Part shown: piece by piece, positions 1 through 6,344 of the stretch
Position numbering within the stretch: position 1 is the stretch's first letter
How the letters are laid out: the number at the start of each line of letters is the position of its first letter
From: JANLIQ01 sp964358205
Lineage (GTDB): Bacteria > Patescibacteriota > UBA1384 > 2-12-FULL-50-11
Reading direction: 5' to 3'
Length of the DNA stretch: 20,899 nucleotides
Assembly (NCBI GenBank): GCA_964358205.1
Contig: CAYHNZ010000015.1
Location: 1 to 20,899, forward strand
Made by a program: the position numbers and the translations under genes
Notes under the pieces: generated by a model
What the model saw: only the letters and a program-made list of their open reading frames with translations
The model's database searches: none
Told to the model about the DNA's origin: nothing

Positions 1-71
1 CGAAGTTCGCTCGCTCTCTAGCGAGAGTAACCCCCTCCACCCTCACAGAAAAGCCGCGACGCAGTCACAAA
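1..71. other. Short non-coding stretch downstream of folD
   Basis: No gene is seen. The stretch holds a 6-bp hairpin, CTCGCT paired with AGCGAG across a 4-base loop, near 11-26. It lies just beyond the folD stop on the minus strand. There is no T-run after it, so I do not call it a terminator. Confidence 0.4.
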
Positions 72-845
72 TCAAACTCGCTGCTTGGCAGCGATGAGCA
101 GGTTCTCAAAAAGAAAACTGACAGTCAGCGGGCCGATGGCACCTTTGGTGGGGGTGATTTTTTGGACTAGTGGCTCGATGGTTTTGACATCGACATCCAA
201 GCCCGAGCCATCAACCACAATCATGTTCTCGTGAACCATCGTCGGTGTGACCAGGTTGCGGACACCAGTGGCGGCGATCAATAAATCGTGGGTGCGGATA
301 ATATCGGCTTGCGACTTAGCGTGAGCGGCAACGACGGTTAACGGCCAATTATTCCTGGCGAATACTTTTGCCAGCGGTCCGCCGACCAACTTGCCAGCGC
401 CCAATACTACCGTTTTCAAGTCTTTTATTGCAATCTTGTGATATGACAATAAAGTCATAATGCTACTGGGAGTCGGCGAGTCGTACGGCGAGTTGCCGCT
501 TAAGTTATCGATGTCTTTACTGGGGATAACTTTGTGGATTAACTGATCGATATCCAGCGTTTTTGGTAACGGCAGTTGCAGGACGATACCGTCAATGTCT
601 TTGCGACCATTCAGGCCGTCGATAACTGATTCTAGCTGTTGTTGGTTGGCGGTCGAAAAATGATGCAAAAAAAATTGACAATCCAGTTTCTTGGCCATAA
701 CTTGCTTAGCTCGGATAAAAGTAGCTGTTTGCGAGTCGTCACCAACCCAAATCAAGGCCAGTCCGGGTGGTGTTGTTAGCTTTTGGCGTCGAGCAAGCAA
801 CTCGGCTAATCTTTGGCCGAGAAGCTCCTTAGCTATCAGCTGCAT
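72..845 (-). CDS. folD: FolD: methylenetetrahydrofolate dehydrogenase / cyclohydrolase
   Basis: Cytosolic bifunctional enzyme that converts 5,10-methylene-THF to 10-formyl-THF, the formyl donor for PurH encoded further along this window. The 257 residues are a little shorter than the usual ~285. Visible family motifs are the substrate-lysine segment FIRAK (Lys47; the usual Tyr four residues earlier is Phe43), DGIVLQLPLP near 85-94, the PSKDID motif near 108, the dinucleotide-binding GAGKLVGGP (family form GRSxxVGxP, with the Ser replaced), and the C-terminal IGPLTVSFLFENL. The start ATG shares one base with the TAA of the upstream dsbA-like gene (TAATG), so translation is probably coupled. 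The stop is TGA, one of only three TGA stops in the window. Reading past it gives no FolD-like sequence. Assignment is firm; the exact NAD/NADP preference is not visible. Confidence 0.93.
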   Translation of the reverse strand: MQLIAKELLGQRLAELLARRQKLTTPPGLALIWVGDDSQTATFIRAKQVMAKKLDCQFFLHHFSTANQQQLESVIDGLNGRKDIDGIVLQLPLPKTLDIDQLIHKVIPSKDIDNLSGNSPYDSPTPSSIMTLLSYHKIAIKDLKTVVLGAGKLVGGPLAKVFARNNWPLTVVAAHAKSQADIIRTHDLLIAATGVRNLVTPTMVHENMIVVDGSGLDVDVKTIEPLVQKITPTKGAIGPLTVSFLFENLLIAAKQRV

Positions 846-1498
846 TACGGGGCGGGTGTCTTCGTCTCTTTCGCTGCGTCAATGAGTTTCTGCCAGGTAT
901 CAGCGGTTTGGGCGCCGGTGAGCTTCACTTTATTTAAATAGAAGGTCGGTGTACTATCAACTTTCAAGGCCAAGCCGTAATCACGGTCAGTTTCGACCGT
1001 CTTTTTTGTTTCTGAACTGGCGTAATCTTTTTTAAACTGGTCGATGTTCAAATCAAGCTCCTTAGCGAAATTAACATAGGTATCGAGCGGGTTATCGAGA
1101 TCCTGCCACTGTTTCTGATTGGCATAAAGCAGATCTAACATCGGCCAAAACTTGTTTTGTTGACCGGCTGATTCCGCCGCCAGTGAGCCGTTAAGACCGT
1201 TTTGGTGGTTGGGTAGGGGAAAATGACGGAAAATAATTTGAACCGAGTCGCCATTAGCGGCTTGGGCTTTCTCAAAATCGACTGCGGCGGCGGCGCAAGC
1301 CGGACATTGGAAGTCACCGAATTCGACGATTTTAACAGGTGCCGAGTCGGGACCGAGCTTATGGCCGACGGTTTCGTCAAGCTGATCGGCGGTGACGGTT
1401 GTTTTGGTTGAACTGTCGCTAGAGAAAATGACGATGCCGGCAATCACTAGGACGGCCGCCGCCACCACGCCCAGAAAAAATTTTGAATCACCTGACAT
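845..1498 (-). CDS. Membrane-anchored DsbA-like thiol oxidoreductase
   Basis: Extracytoplasmic thioredoxin-fold protein of 217 residues that would introduce disulfides into exported proteins. An N-terminal hydrophobic segment (about residues 7-25) serves as signal anchor. The active site is CPAC (Cys65-Cys68) within EFGDFQCPAC, followed by the helical insertion typical of DsbA/BdbD proteins. A cis-proline segment, DSTPTFYLN, lies near residues 181-189. It sits between a VKOR-family gene and folD, overlapping each by one base in TAATG junctions. VKOR proteins reoxidise DsbA partners, so the neighbours give the same function as the motifs. The stop is TAA. Family assignment is firm; its protein substrates cannot be seen. 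Confidence 0.92.
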   Translation of the reverse strand: MSGDSKFFLGVVAAAVLVIAGIVIFSSDSSTKTTVTADQLDETVGHKLGPDSAPVKIVEFGDFQCPACAAAAVDFEKAQAANGDSVQIIFRHFPLPNHQNGLNGSLAAESAGQQNKFWPMLDLLYANQKQWQDLDNPLDTYVNFAKELDLNIDQFKKDYASSETKKTVETDRDYGLALKVDSTPTFYLNKVKLTGAQTADTWQKLIDAAKETKTPAP

Positions 1499-1896
1499 TA
1501 CTTCTTCTTTTTAAAGAAAACTAAGCCATTAATCAAGACCACCAGTCCGAGCGAGACTAGGCACCAGGTGCAGTAAGCGCCGATTTGGTATTTTTCTAGG
1601 TAAAGCAGGTACAAGCTGAAAGCTAAACCACTGGCCGCCCAGATCTGCAACGGCAATTCCGCCCAGATCCGCCAGAAGTAGACTAGCCAGACTAGGAGTA
1701 GGGTTGCCAAATACCAAAAGACCCCCAGGCCAGCGACCGGAAAACCAAATATTTTAGCGTACCGGCTAGATAAAACAGTTTCACAGCCACCACCAATTGA
1801 GCAAATAACCGAAGATGGGTCAAATGTTTTCCAGAAAAGATAACCCGATACCAGAATACCGGCGACAATGAGAATAACTAGCAGTCTTTGTTTCAC
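1498..1896 (-). CDS. Vitamin K epoxide reductase (VKOR) family disulfide-generating membrane protein
   Basis: Integral membrane quinone-linked oxidase of 132 residues that would reoxidise the DsbA-like protein encoded next to it. About four transmembrane helices are seen (residues 5-22, 52-76, 85-101 and 112-128). The loop pair Cys32 and Cys38 is followed by the conserved Ser43, and the membrane CxxC is CTWC (Cys109-Cys112), the VKOR hallmark. This is the first gene of the VKOR, dsbA-like, folD operon. The start codon is GTG at 1896. There is no usable Shine-Dalgarno, and a promoter-like -10 ends only six bases upstream, so the mRNA is probably leaderless. An ATG start is not available nearby. 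Confidence 0.92.
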   Translation of the reverse strand: MKQRLLVILIVAGILVSGYLFWKTFDPSSVICSIGGGCETVLSSRYAKIFGFPVAGLGVFWYLATLLLVWLVYFWRIWAELPLQIWAASGLAFSLYLLYLEKYQIGAYCTWCLVSLGLVVLINGLVFFKKKK

Positions 1897-1902
1897 CTCA
1901 CC

Positions 1903-1931
1903 AGTTTACCAGAGCTTGCCAACGGAAACAA
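1903..1931 (-). promoter_or_regulatory. Promoter of the VKOR-dsbA-folD operon
   Basis: The minus strand reads TTGTTT, a 17-base spacer ending in TGG, then TAAACT. The -10 ends six bases before the GTG start of the VKOR gene, so transcription would begin at or next to the start codon. TGG before the -10 is an extended -10 element that recurs at other promoters in this window. This is a match by eye only. Confidence 0.55.
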
Positions 1932-1951
1932 AATCGGGCAGGTTGAGGACA

Positions 1952-2623
1952 ATGCGTCTCAACAAATTTCTCGCTACGGCCGGTGTGGCTTCACGCCGTA
2001 GTGCCGACGAAATGATTAAACTCGGCCAGGTTAAGATTAACGGTAAGGTTGTCGAAGAGATGGGAGTGAAGGTTGATGTTGATAAGGATGTTGTCACAGT
2101 TGCTGGTCGAAAAGTTGAGCTCGAACAAGCTACCGTCACCTATCTCTTAAATAAGCCAAGGGGCGTGATATGTACGGTCGCGGACCCTGATGGCAAGAAA
2201 ACGGTGATGGAGTTTATTCCTAAATTGCCAAGGGTTTTTCCCTGCGGTCGATTGGATGAAAACACGATGGGACTAGTGATATTAACTAATGACGGCAATC
2301 TTTGCTACCAACTCACCCATCCTAAATTTGAGCACAAAAAAGAATATATTGTTCACGGTCGATCAAAAACTCCCGAAAAATCACTCGAAAGAATCCGACG
2401 AGGCCTCCGATTGACTGATGGACCAATCAAAGTTGATAATTTAGAAGTGATAAAAATTAGTCACGAAAAAATCGAATTCAGATTAACTATTCACGAAGGT
2501 CGCAATCATCTTGTCAGACGACTTTGTGCGGCCGTTGCCATCGAGATCGACAGCCTAACTCGCATCCGCGTTGGTGATTACGAGCTAGGGGACTTGGCAC
2601 CGGGGAAATTCAAACAGGTTTAG
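1952..2623 (+). CDS. rluB: 16S/23S rRNA pseudouridine synthase, RsuA/RluB family
   Basis: Isomerises a specific uridine of rRNA to pseudouridine. The 223 residues show an N-terminal S4 RNA-binding domain (about 1-60, beginning MRLNKFLATAGVASRR) and the catalytic domain with the motif GRLDENTMGLVILTNDG, whose Asp102 is the nucleophile. The C-terminal motif EGRNHLVRRLCAAV matches the family's EGRNxQVRRM segment. I start it at ATG 1952, where the S4 domain begins in homologues and GAGG lies three bases upstream. A longer frame from 1868 adds unrelated residues. It is divergent from the VKOR gene (55 bases between starts) and convergent with the HTH gene, ending seven bases from that gene's stop. 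RluB versus RsuA or RluE specificity cannot be decided by eye. Confidence 0.9.
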   Translation: MRLNKFLATAGVASRRSADEMIKLGQVKINGKVVEEMGVKVDVDKDVVTVAGRKVELEQATVTYLLNKPRGVICTVADPDGKKTVMEFIPKLPRVFPCGRLDENTMGLVILTNDGNLCYQLTHPKFEHKKEYIVHGRSKTPEKSLERIRRGLRLTDGPIKVDNLEVIKISHEKIEFRLTIHEGRNHLVRRLCAAVAIEIDSLTRIRVGDYELGDLAPGKFKQV

Positions 2624-2629
2624 GATCGT

Positions 2630-3364
2630 CTATTTCTCAACAAGATTAATAGTTCTTTGTATATCTCGAAGGCCCTCCCATCGCAATATTGTGGATTTCA
2701 ATTTTGGATCGATTGTACTAATAAAGCCTCTAACTAAACCTTGAATGTGATACTGCAAGTCAGTGCTCTTTGGTACGCTAATTTGGACGGTTCCATAGTA
2801 AAGCGTATTCTTCTTATAATTCTTGCTTTCCGGTTTGATGTATGACTTGCCGAAATTCTTCGCGGGGATTCCAGTTAAGTCGGACCAGAATGCTATCAAA
2901 TCTTTTTCATCTTGCTGACTATATATGTTCAACCAGGCCTTTATGCTGGAAGTCTCAATTCCGAAGACACGCCTTAGCCAATAAACCATAAATAGTATCA
3001 ATGCCGGATCTGAGTTTGTTACTCGAGTTGCTCCTTTTTTAGTTCCCTCGGCCCAGTAGATGGCCGCTCCAAGCAACTTTACGGTTTCGTCGTTCAGAGA
3101 TGTAGATACCTCATTCTGGGCGGAATCCATTATCTGCGAGATCTCCTCCTGTCGTCTGAGGTGGTGGCTACGCGATCCCAAATTTAGTATCGCTACCTGT
3201 TTGGTATAAAGTCTCTGTTTATGCTCTGGGGATAACAACACATTCTTCAGCCAAGAGCTGAGAGTACTTTTTGAAACATTAATTTCTTGCTGTATTTCTC
3301 GGTAACTCAACCCCTTCATCCTTAGCTTGATGGCCTCATCTTTCAACTGCGACTTCGCTATCAT
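2630..3364 (-). CDS. HTH DNA-binding protein with a LAGLIDADG-like body
   Basis: A protein of 244 residues. Residues 7-39 form a resolvase-type helix-turn-helix (GLSYREIQQEINVSKSTLSSWL). From about 95 on the sequence contains LLGAAIYWAEGTKKG, which resembles the LLGxxxaEG core of LAGLIDADG homing endonucleases and of the WhiA regulator fold. A second helical segment, KDLIAFWSDLTGIP, recalls the other half of such folds. This suggests a regulator or a domesticated homing-endonuclease relative. Catalytic acidic residues cannot be assigned with confidence. It stands alone, convergent with rluB and upstream of tRNA-Lys on the other strand. The start ATG lies six bases after a -10-like TATTAT, so the transcript may be leaderless. 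Confidence 0.6.
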   Translation of the reverse strand: MIAKSQLKDEAIKLRMKGLSYREIQQEINVSKSTLSSWLKNVLLSPEHKQRLYTKQVAILNLGSRSHHLRRQEEISQIMDSAQNEVSTSLNDETVKLLGAAIYWAEGTKKGATRVTNSDPALILFMVYWLRRVFGIETSSIKAWLNIYSQQDEKDLIAFWSDLTGIPAKNFGKSYIKPESKNYKKNTLYYGTVQISVPKSTDLQYHIQGLVRGFISTIDPKLKSTILRWEGLRDIQRTINLVEK

Positions 3365-3370
3365 ACTCCC

Positions 3371-3376
3371 ATAATA
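3371..3376 (-). promoter_or_regulatory. -10 element of the HTH gene (probable leaderless start)
   Basis: The minus strand shows TGG followed by TATTAT, then six bases (GGGAGT), then ATG. A transcript starting at the usual distance would begin on the ATG itself. No convincing -35 is seen. The GGGAG is only one base from the ATG, too close to act as a Shine-Dalgarno for it. Confidence 0.4.
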
Positions 3377-3440
3377 CCATTATGTAGGTGGTGTACTAGG
3401 TTAATTTTACTGCTCAGTACCTAATAAGCCATGAATCTTC

Positions 3441-3450
3441 TTGGTATAAT
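3441..3450 (+). promoter_or_regulatory. Extended -10 promoter element of tRNA-Lys
   Basis: TTGG followed by TATAAT (3445-3450) sits 17 bases before the tRNA 5' end. It is a perfect -10 with the TGn extension. No clear -35 is seen, which fits an extended -10 promoter. Confidence 0.6.
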
Positions 3451-3467
3451 AAAGGAGCTTAATTACC

Positions 3468-3539
3468 GGGTCGGTAGTTCAGTGGTAGAACAACGGGCTC
3501 TTAACTCGTGTGTCGTGGGTTCGATCCCCACCCGACCCA
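3468..3539 (+). tRNA. tRNA-Lys (anticodon CTT)
   Basis: The cloverleaf can be drawn by hand. Acceptor GGGTCGG pairs with CCGACCC, D-stem GTTC with GAAC, anticodon stem ACGGG with CTCGT (one G-T), and T-stem GTGGG with CCCAC around TTCGATC. The anticodon loop CTCTTAA places CTT at 34-36, reading AAG. Discriminator A at 3539 is followed by CTA, so CCA is not encoded and must be added. As an ANN-decoding tRNA it is a substrate class for the t6A pathway (TsaB and TsaE are in this window). A DedA-family gene follows 36 bases later and may share the transcript. Confidence 0.95.
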
Positions 3540-3575
3540 CTATGATTGCGCTCAATAATTTGAAAGGCTAGGGAC

Positions 3576-4211
3576 ATGGATCTGTTTGGCGGTGGTCTAG
3601 AAGACACCCTGATAAAAGTTGGACTGCTTGGCGCTTATATCATCCTCTTTGCCGAGTCTGGTTTGTTGATCGGGTTTTTTCTGCCCGGCGATAGCTTACT
3701 GTTCACGGCCGGGCTATTAGCATCGCGCGGCTATTTTAGCATTTGGGCGCTGGTTATCGGTGGAGCGGTTGCGGCAATCATCGGCAATCAAGTTGGCTAT
3801 CACTTCGGACGCAAGTTTGGTCCGCGAATTTTCAATAAAGAAGAGTCGTTTCTTTTTCATAAAGACCACATCATTCGAGCGGAAAACTTCTATGAGAAGT
3901 ACGGCGGCACAGCCCTCATAATCTCCCGTTTTACGCCAATTGTTCGAACCTTCGTCCCAATTCTCGCCGGTGTGGGCAAAATGAATTATCGAAAATTCTT
4001 TATCTATAACATTGTCGGCGGAATCCTCTGGGTTTTTAGCGTCAGCTTTGCTGGATACTTATTGGGTAAAACCGTGCCGAATATCGACCAATATATCTTG
4101 CCTATAGTTGCTGTGATAATTATATGTTCAGCAATTACGCCACTCTGGGGCTATCATCAACACCGCAAACATCGCTCTAAGACCCGGGCAAAATCCGACC
4201 AAGACCGTTAA
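3576..4211 (+). CDS. DedA / SNARE-associated (VTT) family membrane protein
   Basis: Polytopic membrane protein of 211 residues of the DedA family, implicated in lipid flipping and membrane homeostasis. Features are hydrophobic segments at about 12-32, 50-72, 145-165 and 172-190, the re-entrant GFFLPGDSLLFTAGLLAS motif near 33-50, and the diagnostic SRFTPIVRTFVPILAG near 112-127 with conserved Arg residues. The C-terminus is basic and cytosolic. ATG 3576 is preceded by GAAAGG and AGGG. The gene follows tRNA-Lys directly. Its last 35 bases overlap the 3' end of the convergent small membrane-protein gene. The family is certain; the transported substrate is unknown. Confidence 0.93.
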   Translation: MDLFGGGLEDTLIKVGLLGAYIILFAESGLLIGFFLPGDSLLFTAGLLASRGYFSIWALVIGGAVAAIIGNQVGYHFGRKFGPRIFNKEESFLFHKDHIIRAENFYEKYGGTALIISRFTPIVRTFVPILAGVGKMNYRKFFIYNIVGGILWVFSVSFAGYLLGKTVPNIDQYILPIVAVIIICSAITPLWGYHQHRKHRSKTRAKSDQDR

Positions 4212-4425
4212 GCCAGTCACCGACAATTGGCAAACCGCCGTACTGCCTGATCAATATTCCGAGAACTCCAACCACAATCGCGACACCGACAGTTGCGCCT
4301 AATCCCGACATCAATCCCATCAAAAATCCTCGTGCCGCCAATTTGCCCGGGTTGTGGTAGGCCTTATCTATGGCGGCGATCAAGCCGTTGATGCTCTTCT
4401 CTTTTTCTTCGTCGGTGACGCTCAT
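4177..4425 (-). CDS. Small single-span membrane protein, DUF5665-like
   Basis: A protein of 82 residues: a charged N-terminus (SVTDEEKEKSINGLIAAIDKAY), an amphipathic stretch with NPGKLAARGFLMG, one strong transmembrane helix (about 43-62, GATVGVAIVVGVLGILI), and a short tail containing PIVGDWL. This layout fits the small DUF5665-type proteins common in Patescibacteria. The match is from memory of the pattern, not a search. Function is unknown. The gene converges on the DedA gene with a 35-base coding overlap. No Shine-Dalgarno is seen before ATG 4425. Confidence 0.65.
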   Translation of the reverse strand: MSVTDEEKEKSINGLIAAIDKAYHNPGKLAARGFLMGLMSGLGATVGVAIVVGVLGILIRQYGGLPIVGDWLNGLGRILPGS

Positions 4426-4452
4426 ATATTAACGGTAGCGACATCGTCAGAT

Positions 4453-4481
4453 TAAAACAAGTGACGGCCGAAGGCCGCCAC
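4453..4481 (-). terminator. Intrinsic terminator after the ATA-start gene
   Basis: On the minus strand GTGGCGGCC and GGCCGTCAC form a 9-bp stem with one mismatch and a TTC loop, followed by TTGTTTT. It begins six bases after the TGA stop at 4487, which supports that stop being used. Confidence 0.7.
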
Positions 4482-4486
4482 TTAGA

Positions 4487-4921
4487 TCAGGGGTTTGACG
4501 ATGAGTTGAGTTGTTTCTTAAACTCCTCGGCCACTGCCAAACAGAATTCTTTCGGTTGATAGATCCACTTAGGAAATTCTTCGCTCCTGCTAATGTAGTA
4601 TCTATTAGTTTCATTCGAATTAAAGTATATCGTTCCGCCTAATTGAGCAATTGATAGTGCGGTCTCGAAAGCAGGACAGTTACCGTAAGACGGGTGTGGT
4701 TTTAGTTTGGGAATTATTTTGGAAACATCAACCCCATACGGGCTTGCCAGCTTCGGTAACTCCCCCGATGTTTTTTCCAGTGCTACCGCAATTTTTCTCT
4801 GGCCGTCACTACTGCAATCGAAACAGTAGGAGCCTTCAGTCTGAAGAGCCTGGAGTGCGAAGAAGAGTCCAACGAAGAAATCGTTAGTGTAAGGTACGGT
4901 GATTTGTTGTGGTACGTCTAT
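4487..4921 (-). CDS. Hypothetical protein, probable ATA start (missed by standard start rules)
   Basis: An open frame of 144 codons with no ATG, GTG or TTG near its 5' end. It is bounded upstream by TAA, six bases before the ATA at 4921. AGGAG lies six bases before this ATA, an ideal spacing and the same as at the ATC start of infC later in the window. The frame reads as a normal soluble protein (starting IDVPQQITVPYTNDFFVGLF). It has cysteines in YCFDC, GNCPAFE and EFCLAVAEEF, and the charged C-terminal helix AEEFKKQL. I do not recognise the family. It ends with TGA followed at once by an intrinsic terminator. Alternatives are a start-codon mutation of an ATG gene, or a pseudogene. The intact frame, Shine-Dalgarno and terminator favour a live gene. 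Confidence 0.6.
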   Translation of the reverse strand: MDVPQQITVPYTNDFFVGLFFALQALQTEGSYCFDCSSDGQRKIAVALEKTSGELPKLASPYGVDVSKIIPKLKPHPSYGNCPAFETALSIAQLGGTIYFNSNETNRYYISRSEEFPKWIYQPKEFCLAVAEEFKKQLNSSSNP

Positions 4922-5072
4922 TTCTTACTCCTAGTGAGTTGGGGTTAGTAAAACATTTTTGAAACAAGTATGCAAACTACACAATCGAACCTGAAGGACA
5001 GTCCTTCAGGTTCGATTGTGCTTGAGGTCTGGCTTCTAATAAAGTTCTCAACCTGGTAAAATAAACTTACCT
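4922..5072. promoter_or_regulatory. Divergent intergenic region with two weak promoters and a palindrome
   Basis: This separates the ATA-start gene (minus) from tRNA-Asp (plus). Towards the minus gene, TTGCAT and TTTACT are 17 bases apart (about 4948-4976). Towards tRNA-Asp, TGG followed by TAAAAT lies at 5054-5062, with only a poor -35. Between them is the 39-bp palindrome at 4981-5019. No further gene is seen. Confidence 0.4.
4981..5019. repeat. 39-bp perfect palindrome (19-bp arms, 1-base centre)
   Basis: The arms begin ACAATCGAACCTGAAGGAC and are exactly inverted around one A. No T-run follows on either strand, so it is not an ordinary intrinsic terminator. Its place between two divergent promoters would suit an operator or a cruciform-forming insulator. 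It could also be a remnant of a small mobile hairpin. Confidence 0.85.
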
Positions 5073-5148
5073 GCAGCCGTAGCTTAGCCTGGCTTAAAGC
5101 GCTTCCCTGTCACGGAGGAGATCGCCGGTTCGAATCCGGTCGGCTGCG
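5073..5148 (+). tRNA. tRNA-Asp (anticodon GTC)
   Basis: Acceptor GCAGCCG pairs with CGGCTGC. The D-arm is GCTT/AAGC, the anticodon stem CTTCC/GGAGG, and the T-stem GCCGG/CCGGT around TTCGAAT. The anticodon loop CTGTCAC gives GTC. Discriminator G, the Asp-type identity base, is followed by CAG, so CCA is not encoded. A terminator follows at 5204. Confidence 0.95.
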
Positions 5149-5176
5149 CAGAAATATTATTCATTTTTTTGTGAAT

Positions 5177-5198
5177 ACCCCGTGGGCTTGCCCCGGGG
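5177..5198. repeat. Bulged hairpin, copy 1
   Basis: CCCCG, a bulged T, GGG, loop CTTG, CCC, CGGGG. It has the same architecture as copy 2 at 5270-5293: outer stem, one-base 5' bulge, inner stem, and a GGCTTG-type apex. Confidence 0.55.
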
Positions 5199-5203
5199 AT
5201 GTC

Positions 5204-5228
5204 TCCGCTAGCCGGCGGATCGTTTTTT
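5204..5228 (+). terminator. Intrinsic terminator of tRNA-Asp
   Basis: TCCGC and GCGGA form a 5-bp stem, followed by CG and six T residues, on the plus strand downstream of tRNA-Asp. Confidence 0.6.
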
Positions 5229-5269
5229 CAAAGTGAAACATAAAAATTAACAAACATTCCTTTAATCAT

Positions 5270-5293
5270 ACCCTGACGGCTTGGCCGCAGGGT
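5270..5293. repeat. Bulged hairpin, copy 2 (possible terminator of the tsaE-to-PPIase operon)
   Basis: ACCCTG, a bulged A, CGGC, loop TTG, GCCG, CAGGGT. It lies 29 bases past the stop of the PPIase-like gene on the minus strand. The T-rich stretch downstream is late and interrupted, so termination here is only possible. Confidence 0.5.
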
Positions 5294-5321
5294 GTTTGAT
5301 TCGGTTATTCTTGGTTTGGCC

Positions 5322-6344
5322 TTAGATTTTAATAAATCGTTTTACTTTATGCCCGGCTAAAGCTTCCTTGTACCATTCCTCGTAAACCTGACTGGTACTA
5401 TCTGTTTTTTCAATTAGCTGAACAATTTGGTAGCCGAATTTAGTTTGAATTGGATCGGAAATTTGATTGACAGCGAGAGTGGCAACGACATCTTCGAAGC
5501 CCTGGGAAACTTGAGAAGCCAGTTCGCCCTTACGCCAAAAACCGAGTTCGCCTCCTGTTTCGGTAGTTTTAGCATCCTGGGAAAATTCTTTCACCACCTC
5601 CGTAAAATCTTTTCCGGAATTAAGTTGGCGTTTGGCTTCCTGGGCGCTAGCCAAGTCGAGCGTTAAAATATGGCGGATGCGCCAACGGGTTAAAACGGCA
5701 TTTTTGACTTTCTCTTTTAGTATTTGTTCAGCCAGAATTTTACGAAATTCCGGCAGAGTCATACCGTAAAGCTGTTGGATTTTTGGCCCGATTTCTTCCG
5801 ACTTGCCCTGTTTGCTAACGGCAGTATTAAGTTCCTCGCTGGTGACGCGGATGTGCCGTTTTTGAGCCTCCAGGTAAATGATTCGATCTTCGATTAGTCC
5901 CTCTAAAACCCGCTGGCGCAACTCCGAATCGGTTGGCGGTTTGCTAGCGGTGTCGCTCGGCGCAGACGCACTAAAAGTGTTGAGGAAGCGTAACCTGGTT
6001 AGAAAGCTGTGCGACCAAACGAGAGTAGCATCTATCTTAGCGGCGGGAAACGGATATAGGGAGCTGATATTCTCGGCTAGGCGCGTTTCAGCTTTTTGAG
6101 GGTAAATCTGCGAATAGCCAACCAGTCCAAAGATACTATAAACCGTTAAAACAATAATAGCGGCATCAATAATAACGGTGGTTGGATTGGTAATATGGCG
6201 ACGAACCAAGGCACCCAAAATTGGGACATGAGTGTGTAACCAAAACCAGACTTTTTGATATAGAACGACAGCAACTCTGGCGAAGGCTTGAGCCCCTTGG
6301 ACGAGGGTGTTTAAAAACTGTTTAAGCCTGGCCAGGTTGTCCAT
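5322..6344 (-). CDS. Membrane-anchored SurA/PpiC-like peptidyl-prolyl isomerase
   Basis: Extracytoplasmic foldase of 340 residues. A cytosolic N-terminal stretch with amphipathic and hydrophobic segments is followed by a transmembrane anchor (about 55-78). A SurA N-like helical chaperone region spans roughly 139-215. One parvulin (PpiC) domain covers about 222-313, with WRIRHILTL at its start, a GGELGFWRKGEL loop and a TKFGYQIVQLIE end, all typical of rotamases. It is the last gene of the minus-strand operon. Its ATG lies within the end of the upstream membrane-protein gene (34-base overlap), so translation is probably coupled. A disordered Ser/Ala/Pro/Thr linker (about 123-140) follows a region near the membrane. 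The family is clear; clients are unknown. Confidence 0.88.
   Translation of the reverse strand: MDNLARLKQFLNTLVQGAQAFARVAVVLYQKVWFWLHTHVPILGALVRRHITNPTTVIIDAAIIVLTVYSIFGLVGYSQIYPQKAETRLAENISSLYPFPAAKIDATLVWSHSFLTRLRFLNTFSASAPSDTASKPPTDSELRQRVLEGLIEDRIIYLEAQKRHIRVTSEELNTAVSKQGKSEEIGPKIQQLYGMTLPEFRKILAEQILKEKVKNAVLTRWRIRHILTLDLASAQEAKRQLNSGKDFTEVVKEFSQDAKTTETGGELGFWRKGELASQVSQGFEDVVATLAVNQISDPIQTKFGYQIVQLIEKTDSTSQVYEEWYKEALAGHKVKRFIKI

Noticed and set aside
4651..4887. 78-residue plus-strand frame
   Set aside because: It is antisense to the ATA-start gene, which has Shine-Dalgarno, terminator and protein-like composition. The plus frame has none of these.
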